Origin: Lathyrus oleraceus
Lineage: Eukaryota; Streptophyta; Magnoliopsida; Fabales; Fabaceae
Direction of reading: 5' to 3'
NCBI RefSeq assembly: GCF_024323335.1
Contig: NC_066583.1
Coordinates: 417,768,031-417,832,030, forward strand
Length of the DNA: 64,000 bases
In this document: positions 54,831-64,000 of the stretch, in pieces
Numbering within the stretch: the first letter of the stretch is position 1
Layout of the letters: the number at the start of each line of letters is the position of its first letter
Translations under genes and position numbers: made by a program
Notes under the pieces: model-generated
Told to the model about the DNA's origin: nothing
Database searches by the model: none
What the model saw: the letters and a program-made list of their open reading frames with translations, nothing else

Positions 54831-56420
54831 ACCTTGGCTAACTTTTTATGTGAGTTTCAAATGAAAAAGAATCCTTCCTCAAAGTTCTATCTCTCTCAAA
54901 TTCCTTCAAAATGGTCACAAATTTGACCTCATTTGGATTTAATATGATGGAGTTATGCATTTTTGAAGTTGGGGAAATCACTTGTTCAATGGCATTGGTC
55001 CAAAATAACCTATAATATATCCTCATATAACATGCATATAAAAGTTGAATTTGCTCTTCCTACAAACATCCAAGTTGAAGTAGACACCTTTAATTTGATT
55101 GTGTAACTTGGAAATTGTTCATATCATAAAAATTGAGAAAGTTATGGCCTTGGGAAGTTGACCTCCAGATTAGGGTTTAGACAAAATGACCTATAATATT
55201 TCACCAAAAAAATGAATTTCCAAGCAAAACTATCTCTATACCTAAACATGAAACTTGTTTCTAATGTCATTTAGAGTAACTTTTCTCTTGTAATCATTTT
55301 CATATGACAAAAATTGTAGGAGATAGGATCTAGGGAACCCCAATTTTGATCAGATGAATTCCTCTGGTCAACCACCATGAACCAACTTGTTAGCTTGATC
55401 TTCTATTGACTTTTGGAACTCATGGAGGATCATATATGCATAAGATGATTAAATTTGAAGTATCCCTTGAAATATTTGATCAATTGGTGAAGAAGCTTGT
55501 TGGCGAAGTTACACAAGATACCCAAATAAATTAGGGTTTCCAAGGCAAACCAATTTCCAAACTCTTGATGATTTCTCGATCAAAATAACATGTGAAGACC
55601 ATGGGGATTCATATATGATGCTTAGATCCATATTAAACCAATCTTGATTGAGCTCCTTGCATTGAGGGTCTTAAACCCTAGATATGAGCTTGATGAATCA
55701 AAGGTGAGCATGTGCACTACCTACAAAAGAGTTAGACAAATACAAAGACATATTTTTGGTATTTTGGTTAGTAAAGATGATAAAATACGAAGTATGATAC
55801 AATCAAATATGCTTGGTGATCTCTTCCAATGCAAACCCAATGAATGAGGGGGTAAGGAGGATGCTAAGATGTGATCCCAATGCTAATGCATATGATGAGA
55901 TAACATGAGGGATCTTAGGGTCAAAATAAAGGTCTTACACCCACGTACTAGTAAGAGCAACCTTACTCTTGGGTTCATGTTTTCACCCTTGTTGGAGTTC
56001 AAAACACAATCCTTTGGTTTAGACCATACTTTGATCACAATTGTTTTCACCTCCCGCCACTAGTTCTTTGAACTACGGAGCTATGAAATCCTCATTGCAC
56101 TATGAGGATACGTAGGCATGAGGGCCCCAATCCTCACCGAGCACTTTATCTATTTCTTTTCCTTTCTCTATTATTTTGTGAGTAATCTTTTGATAACACT
56201 TATTCGAGCGAGAACAATCAAAACGGTTCCCATGGAGTACCATGGATGTTTGGGGTGCTAATACCTTGCCCTTGCATAACCGACTTCCTTACCCAACATA
56301 TCTATTTCCCTAGGATTTTATTGATGTTTTCCCTTTCCTTAGAGAATAAATAAAGTTTTATGGTGACTCTATTGTATGTTCGAGTGTGCGATACGTTCGA
56401 GTATATTTCCACTAGCTTCA
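54831..56420 (+). repeat. 5' LTR of E4, left border uncertain
   Basis: The right end is clear: LTR end cttca, two bases, then a primer site. Near the end it keeps landmarks of the Ogre LTRs: tacgtaggca (about 56112), ggtgctaataccttgccc (about 56255), cataaccgact and gaataaataaagt. The LTR may begin as far left as about 54500, since a TATA-like box lies near 54796. Confidence 0.55.
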
Positions 56421-56422
56421 GC

Positions 56423-56440
56423 TGGCGACTCTGGTGGGGA
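56423..56440 (+). other. Primer-binding site of E4
   Basis: TGGCGACTCTGGTGGGGA, one base different from the E2 site at 13772-13789, two bases after the LTR end. Confidence 0.8.
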
Positions 56441-57115
56441 AGCTTCGTTGCTTGGAGTACTTCTTATTCGCTAAAAGGAGTTGAGCCTAGTTTTGATTGC
56501 TTTCTTAGCTTGCTTAGGCTGTTTATCTTTGTGCTTTACTCGCTTTATCTTTATATTCATTTGCTTTATATTATGGATATTATACGTTATACTCCTTGTA
56601 GGGTTGGGATATATTACATGAGAGAAAAGTTATATACCCGAGTTTGAGTACATACACATGATAGCAATATGACTAGAGTCGTGTTTGACCTCCGTGGAGT
56701 TATTCCGTGATTATGGTTGACACTAGACGTCACACCTAGAGTAGATCCTTTTGGGAGCATCATTGTCTAACGAGTCATTCGTCTAAGGTAATGGTATCTC
56801 GAACTGGGTAATTAACTCTAGCAACCTTTCTAGGCTTCCTTTGAAGACTAGAACCTACCTGTGAGGGGGATATGGTATTTTTCTACAGGAAACCATAACC
56901 TCTACATACCTTTGCTCTCATGGACGTCGGACCTTTGATTCAGCATCAGGCGTTACGTGCAGATTATCCGGATTATTTTGTGTTGTTAACATACATTATT
57001 GCATATCAGTTTTGTATTGCTGTATATATGGATGAGTTTTGATCCTGAATTATTATACCATCAATGCTTTGAATCTATGGATGCTGCATAATCATTTGCG
57101 TTCCATCCCCAAAAT
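56441..57115 (+). other. Leader of E4
   Basis: No gene. The layout resembles the E2 leader, but no ORF1 follows: the leader runs directly into gag-like sequence, so ORF1 and the gag N-terminus are deleted or were never present. Confidence 0.5.
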
Positions 57116-57641
57116 ATGCATTCATTCATTTGCGTTTCATGCATGTTAACTAGAAAACTCACCCAATTCATTCCTCCTTCAGAAAGACAACGATTCGCCG
57201 AAACCAATAATCCAGGGATCATGGAAGAGACTAAGAGCATTGACAAAGCTGACATGGTTTTGGGGTTATTCTTGGATAACCTGAAAACGGACTTCACAAG
57301 TCAAGTTGTGATTGGTGAGAAAACTGAAGACAGTTTGAAGAAAGATAACAAATAGAAGGTGGCTGCAAGCATCCTGCCACTTCTTCCTCAAGAACAGCGT
57401 TTACTTCCACAATAGAGGCCTGCTCAAAGCTTCCAAAATTTGAAGCAGAAGCAAATCAGCAAAGGAAGCAAAGATCAGGAAGGGAGACGTCCTCGCAATG
57501 ATTCAATTCCTATGAGTTACGCACAACTGCTACCTATACTAGTTAACACTGGGGCAATTGTGCCTAAACAAATCGAGCCTGCTAGATTTCCCTACAGTCG
57601 TAAGCATGGCCCTCATGCCATATGTGGATATCATGTCGGAC
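57116..57641 (+). pseudogene. gag remnant of E4, left part
   Basis: A single frame with TAG stops at 57353-57355 and 57413-57415. The part from about 57240 aligns with the Ogre gag region around 1730-1840 (GEKTED corresponding to GERTES), and IPMSYAQLLP near 57510 matches the conserved segment before the zinc knuckle. The knuckle begins with CGYH (about 57622) and is interrupted by element N at 57641; its other half is at 63563. Much of gag between these blocks is missing relative to E2. Confidence 0.75.
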
Positions 57642-58714
57642 TGATCGCGACTTAATGAGTCGAATTTGGGGTACAAACTGCAAGTGCACAGTTCTATCGC
57701 GTAGTTTTAAAAGATATCGATCCCACAGGGACTTATGAATCGATATACCGTTTTCTAAGGTTACTTCGTAAAGCTAAGGCGGATAATACTTTGATTGTTT
57801 GGGGGAAAAGTTAAAACTAAAATAAGATCTAAATTAAATATTAATTAAGCGGATATCGGTATGTAGTTCGTCGTAATTAGGGAAACAAATCTTCGTTGGT
57901 TTCTTGGTTTTAAAATAAATCTTTTCAGTAGATACTATTGATTAAAAATCTTTTCTCAAACTCTCGCTCTGTTGAATAGACTATGACTTTATATTAACGT
58001 AGCTGTCACTTATTAGTTAAGTCCAAAATCACTTTTTGAAAACAATAGAATCCATAGAAACTCTTTTTAAGAAAACACTAAACGTTTAAACATCCTTGTC
58101 TCAAACTCTCGCTCTGTTGACTTAGATTATATAATTAAATTCAAATGCTTAACTCTCGTCCTCACATTCAACCTTTAAAAATACTTTTTGAAAAAGATTA
58201 GAATTTAATTAACTCTAAAAATTGCTTTCGCCCTGATCTAGAATTAATGTCCAATTTACACTGTCCAGTTAAAAACTCAAACTCTCGTTCTATTGATTTT
58301 AACTTCTTTATGTCTTTTACTTTCGTACAAAAACCTTGTTATTAAACCTGTAAGTTGAGACCGTAAAAAGAGTGATTTTAATTTTAAACTTAATTAAACC
58401 AACTTAGTTGTGATTCCTTCATTCCGCTTACTCTACATACCGATACCTAAATAAATTAGCCAGACATCCTAAACAGATCTAAATAATTATCATGCATAAA
58501 CAGATTCATCTCAGGCAAATAATATAAATCAACAATAAAGCAAGGCATATATAAATTCAAACAATAATTAAAGAACTTGAGTAATTAATAGCAGTCTTGA
58601 ACATCCACCACAGACCGGTTGGATTTGTTCTTGAATTCTTCAATCAGACAGAAAAATAAAAGTGAAGGAATAAAAATCTAGGGTCTAACGTAAGGTTAGA
58701 TCTAGTGAAAGGTA

Positions 58715-58745
58715 CACAATAGTTTCTGGTGTTGAAACTATTGTG
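58715..58745. repeat. 12-bp inverted repeat in the LTR of N
   Basis: CACAATAGTTTC and its complement around a 7-nt loop. In the other LTR (62895-62925) the arms are identical, while the loop differs at two positions (tggtgtt versus cggtgta). Confidence 0.8.
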
Positions 58746-59063
58746 CGAAAAATTAATTAATTGCTGGAAAAGAAAATAGAAATTGCAAAGGGAAAAAAAT
58801 AAAGACTGTAAAAATAATGCTGTAAAATATGCTTGCACTGCTGGAAGAGAAAAAGCGCGGAAAAGAGAAACGGCTGAAGAAGAAGATTGAACGAAGCGGA
58901 GAGTCCCGCAGGGTTTGCCAAAAGCTACTATTTATATTGGTCACTTGTTGTAACTGTTTCCAAAGGTCTTCCGTGTAAAGAGTCTTCACGTTGCAAATTG
59001 TCAAGCGTAACAATAGGCCTCAACGTCTTTGTTGCGCTTCTGAAGCCAAAAATATAGGGGAAT

Positions 59064-59152
59064 GGTGTGACGTCCGTCACACCATGTGTTACGCTCGTAA
59101 CACAAGTAGGTAGGGCGTGACGCTCGTCACAGCCTGTGTGACGCTCGTCACA
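59064..59152. repeat. Cluster of four hairpins in the LTR of N
   Basis: GGTGTGACG-tc-CGTCACACC (59064-59083), TGTGTTACG-ct-CGTAACACA (59085-59104), GTGACG-ct-CGTCAC (59117-59130) and TGTGACG-ct-CGTCACA (59137-59152). The central ACG-yy-CGT is constant, while outer pairs vary in a compensatory way. Same cluster in the other LTR at about 63244-63332. Confidence 0.85.
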
Positions 59153-59382
59153 GGCGCAACGCCTGTGCTTTTTGGGCTGGGCTTTGGCTTTTGATATTTG
59201 CTTCTTTTCATTCCTTTTTCACCTCCTTTTCTTCCTTTTTCACTTCCTTTTCAAATAAGCTACCTGAGACAAATAGAAAGAAAATACCGAGTAATATCGC
59301 GTAAAATGAAATAAACTGAAGTAAATAATAATATAATTTAATTAAATCGAGTCCTAGAATGTGATATTATTTCATGTTATCA

Positions 59383-59397
59383 AACTCCCCCATACTT
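59383..59397 (-). other. Polypurine tract of element N
   Basis: On the minus strand aagtatgggggagtt directly precedes the LTR, a classic plant Ty3/gypsy polypurine tract. A second, similar tract (taagtatgggggaggg) occurs at about 60546-60561. Confidence 0.75.
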
Positions 59398-60461
<1,064 letters not shown>

Positions 60462-60631
60462 GAAAGGGAAATAACAATGAAGGGAAAATAACATTCTTGA
60501 AAAAGAAACATTGAAGGAGGAATAATAATAACTGCAACAAAGTTTTCCCTCCCCCATACTTAGATGAAACATTGTCCCTAATGGTTCAAAAGAAAAACAA
60601 AAGAAAATGAATAGAAAAAGAAAAGAAAAAG

Positions 60632-61372
60632 TCAATGCTGCCTCCCGCCTCGTGTTCTGGGACCTGCTGATCGTTGACGTACTCCTAAGTCGTCAAACCT
60701 GCTAAGCAACTCAGTGAACCGCTGGTCGGTTATTGCATTCCTTGCTTCCTAATGTTGTTGCATCTGGCGCATCAGTTGCATCACTTCAACATTCTGCGCC
60801 TGCATGGTATCAATGGCGTCCATGATATCCTCATTAGCTGCTGGCCTCCTTCTGCGACGACGTCGGGAGGATGGAGGTGGATCAATAGGGTTTTCATCTA
60901 AGTCATAAAGTCAGCTATTGTGGTTGTGAACACTAGTTCTCTCATGGTTAGGCAAGGTAAATAGTCGGGTCACTAAGGTGTTATTCTCTTCCTTACCAAA
61001 TAAGGTGTGGGCTAGTATTTTATGAAAATATCGGATAGCAGGGCTATGGATCTTTTGTGAGTGCATCTCATTCGGGTTTGGGTTGGACTCTCCGGATATG
61101 CAACCCCAGAAGTCATCGAGATCTATGTCATCAATAAGGTCCTCCTAGCGGGTATTAAAGACGAAAGGGCCGCTAGGGAATCCTAAGAGGTCAGCAAGGT
61201 CTCGACGGGTGTAGGTGAAGTCCATGCTAAATAACCTAAAGGATATTAACCCTTTGTTAAGTCCGTAACCATGTTCAGGGATGTATACAAGGGAAATCAG
61301 GAATTCTAAGGTTAGCTCACGGTACGTGACAAACTGTCTCTTAATGGCTGCGTTCTCCTACCCAAGCTGGTT
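60632..61372 (-). pseudogene. Athila-type ORF1/gag remnant in N
   Basis: Read on the minus strand, one frame runs from about 61372 to a TGA at 60632-60634 with about four internal stops. It keeps motifs familiar from Athila-type ORF1 proteins: an ISFRLF motif, RRDLADLLGFP, and an IRYFHKILAHTLFG segment, then an Arg-rich stretch (RRRRRRP) and a Gln/Met-rich helix. Family assignment is from memory. It is far too short and broken to work. Confidence 0.6.
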
Positions 61373-61846
61373 AAACATAAACAGGAATGATATCTCAGAT
61401 GCCTAATTTATCCATGGTCGGTCCATAATATATGGTCAGTGCCATATCCTTCTGGGCTAGATAATCATACCGCCTTCTCTAAACACTGCCTCTGAAAATG
61501 GTATCTACTGGTTGCATGATGAAAGTCAGTAGCTCGATGAATTCAAGTAGATACTGGCATTAAGTTAGTAATGGTTATTAAAGAAAAATACGGATTGACT
61601 TTATGAAGGGGAAGGAAAAAAAATAAAAATGGATAGAGAGAAAAATTAATAGAACTGGAAATATTCGCTATGTTTTACGTCGATAGCGCGGCGACTCAGG
61701 AGTGTAAGTACTCATGGTGGTTCTTTCGAGGATGAATCCTCGGTCAAACTTTTAATTATCCTTGATTTCCATGGCCACTTATCAATCCATCTCTCATATC
61801 CGTCACTTTTTATAATTATGTTTGTTGCACTATTAATCTGTTTATG
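61373..61846 (-). other. 5' internal region of N next to its 5' LTR
   Basis: No gene; short coding-like fragments may extend the Athila-like remnant. Beside the LTR end (61847) I see no convincing primer-binding site starting with TGG on the minus strand. Confidence 0.4.
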
Positions 61847-63562
61847 TGATCGCAACTTAATGAGTCGAATTTGGGGTACAAACTACAAGTACACAGTTCT
61901 ATCGTGTAGTTTTAAAAGATATCGATCCCACAGGGACTTATGAATCGATATACCGTTTTCTAAGGTTACTTCGTAAAGCTAAGGCGGATAATACTTTGAT
62001 TGTTTGGGGGAAAAGTTAAAACTAAAATAAGATCTAAATTAAATATTAATTAAGCGGATATCGGTATGTAGTTCGTCGTAATTAGGGAAACAAATCTTCG
62101 TTGGTTTCTTGGTTTTAAAATAAATCTTTTCAGTAGATACTATTGATTAAAAATCTTTTCTCAAACTCTCGCTCTGTTGAATAGACTATGACTTTATATT
62201 AACGTAGCTATCACTTATTAGTTAAGTCCAAAATCACTTTTTGAAAACAATAGAATCCATAGAAACTCTTTTTAAGAAGTCTCAAACTCTCGCTCTGTTG
62301 ACTTAGATTATATAATTAAATTCAAATGCTTAACTCTCGTCCTCACATTCAACCTTTAAAAATACTTTTTGAAAAAGATTAGAATTTAATTAACTCTAAA
62401 AATTGCTTTCGCCCTGATCTAGAATTAATGTCCAATTTACACTGTCCAGTTAAAAACTCAAACTCTCGTTCTATTGATTTTAACTTCTTTATGTCTTTTA
62501 CTTTCGTACAAAAACCTTGTTATTAAACCTGTAAGTTGAGACCGTAAAAAGAGTGATTTTACTTTAAACTTATTTAAACCAACTTAGTTGTGATTCCTTC
62601 ATTCCGCTTACTCTACATACCGATACCTAAATAAATTAGCCAGACATGCTAAACAGATCTAAATAATTATCATGCATAAACAGATTCATCTCAGGCAAAT
62701 AATATAAATCAACAATAAAGCAGGGCATATATAAATTCAAACAATAATTGAAGAACCTGAGTAATTAATAGCAGTCTTGAACATCTACCACAGACCGGTT
62801 GGATTTGTTCTTGAATTCTTCAATCAGACAGAAAAATAAAAGTGAAGGAATAAAAATCTAGGGTCTAACGTAAGGTTAGATCTAGTGAAAGGTACACAAT
62901 AGTTTCCGGTGTAGAAACTATTGTGCGAAAAATTAATTAATTGCTGGAAAAGAAAATAGAAATTGCAAAGGGAAAAAAATAAAGACTGTAAAAATAATGC
63001 TGTAAAATATGCTTGCACTGCTGGAAGAGAAAAAGCGCGGAAAAGAGAAACGGCTGAAGAAGAAGATTGAACGAAGCGGAGAGTCTCGCAGGGTTTGCCA
63101 AAAGCTACTATTTATATTGGTCACTTGTTGTAACTGTTTCCAAAGGTCTTCCGTGTAAAGAGTCTTCACGTTGCAAATGGTCAAGCGTAACAATAGGCCT
63201 CAACGTCTTTGTTGCGCTTCTGAAGCCAAAAATATAGGGGAATGGTGTGACGTCCGTCACACCATGTGTTACGCTCGTAACACAAGTAGGTAGGGCGTGA
63301 CGCTCGTCACAGCTTGTGTGACGCTCGTCACAGGCGCAACGCCTGTGCTTTTTGGGCTGGGCTTTGGCTTTTGATATTTGCTTCTTTTCATTCCTTTTTC
63401 ACCTCCTTTTCTTCCTTTTTCACTTCCTTTTCAAATAAGCTACCTGAGACAAATAGAAAGAAAATACCGAGTAATATCGCGTAAAATGAAATAAACTGAA
63501 GTAAATAATAATATAATTTAATTAAATCGAGTCCTAGAATGTGATATTATTTCATGTTATCA
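61847..63562 (-). repeat. 5' LTR of element N
   Basis: 1716-bp copy of 57642-59382, lacking the segment around aacactaaacgtttaaacat present at 58073-58100. It ends at 63562 before the cggac duplication. Confidence 0.92.
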
Positions 63563-64000
63563 CGGACATGTAGGGCATTCTATAGAGAATTGTTACCCTT
63601 TCAAGGCCAAAGTTCAAGAGCTCATTAATCAGAAGTTGATGTGTATCATGCCTGTCACTGCTGAAGCGCCTGTGAAGAAGAGGTTTGAATACAAGGGTCC
63701 TCCGATTCATGTGTAAGTTGATCCACCGGTGGTCTAGCATTATTACCCAGTATCCGAATCAAGGATACCACCCTGGAATGTTGTTTTCCTATCCTGGGGC
63801 ATCGTCTTCTACTGTTGTTGTAGCTCAGTACACATATACTGGGGCACCCTACACCCCATTTGGAGTTCATTATGGTCATACTTCTCATCAAACAGTCAAT
63901 CCTGGCTTGGTGCTTTCTGCTCGAACGTTCCAACCAATGGCTATTCCTCAGATTCATCCTCTGTTGCAAGTACCTTTGATGCCTATGTCATGCTGCTCAT
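63563..64000 (+). pseudogene. gag remnant of E4, right part
   Basis: Continues the E4 gag zinc knuckle after element N (SIENC near 63575-63590) and the following KVQELI segment, which matches KVQDLI in E2. TAA near 63714 and a one-base frame change before 63748 follow, after which a Tyr/Pro-rich frame stays open to the window edge. Splice-like removal of N and one cggac copy would rejoin the knuckle in frame with the same spacing as in E2. Confidence 0.75.

Larger units (their letters stand above)
57642..59382 (-). repeat. 3' LTR of element N
   Basis: On the minus strand starts TGATAACATG and ends GCGATCA. It contains repeated aactctcgctctgttga-like motifs (57960-58310), a 12-bp inverted repeat (58715-58745) and a cluster of four hairpins (59064-59152). 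Direct repeat of 61847-63562. Confidence 0.92.

Noticed and set aside
53891..57115. A host gene between E3 and E4
   Set aside because: No ORF above about 95 residues; the sequence has LTR landmarks, palindromes and a primer site instead.

Overview
This window is plant nuclear DNA made almost entirely of nested transposable elements; I see no host gene, tRNA, rRNA or CRISPR array. The dominant elements are very large Ty3/gypsy retrotransposons with ~4.5-4.8 kb LTRs, an extra ORF before gag, an intron between protease and reverse transcriptase, a dual RNase H and a primer site fitting the 3' end of tRNA-Arg. These are hallmarks of the Ogre group (Tat lineage), which is strongly amplified in legumes, especially tribe Fabeae (pea, vetches, lentil, Lathyrus). 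A Fabeae legume is therefore the best guess; it is an inference from element type, not from host sequence.

Layout. Element E1 (Ogre, + strand, 5' end outside the window) runs 1-9026, is interrupted, and resumes 39918-45902 with its 3' LTR. The interruption is element E2, a complete Ogre (9027-39917) flanked by the 5-bp duplication gttcc. E2 in turn carries a complete 8.9-kb CACTA (En/Spm) DNA transposon (16444-25369) flanked by ttt, lying between ORF1 and gag. E1 itself sits in the integrase gene of a minus-strand Tat-like Ty3/gypsy element, E3 (45903-53890). Right of E3 is a poorly resolved 0.9-kb stretch, then E4, a decayed Ogre/Tat-like element (LTR ending at 56420, primer site, leader, gag remnant). 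E4 gag is split inside its zinc knuckle by element N (57642-63562, duplication cggac), a minus-strand non-autonomous Athila-like LTR element. At least four insertion layers can be ordered: E3 < E1 < E2 < CACTA, and separately E4 < N.

Coding state. E1, E3 and E4 carry several stops and frameshifts. E2 has nearly identical LTRs and an open gag-pro, but one stop in ORF1 and three in pol, including one replacing the Tyr of the YxDD motif. The CACTA element looks close to intact: a 1057-residue TNP2-type transposase (with a probable late nonsense codon) and a second gene of 12 exons that splice in frame into a 720-residue protein ending in a C48/Ulp1-type protease.

The most unusual content is non-coding. 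The 3' untranslated regions of both Ogres hold (i) a run of four stem-loops right after pol, each followed by (G)GCAAAA, two of them capped by GNRA tetraloops; (ii) many copies of a motif matching the complement of the element's own primer-binding site; and (iii) arrays of roughly 25-35 short hairpins with an almost invariant loop CGGTAA and stems that change in a compensatory way. All alignments, splice joins and counts here were made by eye.
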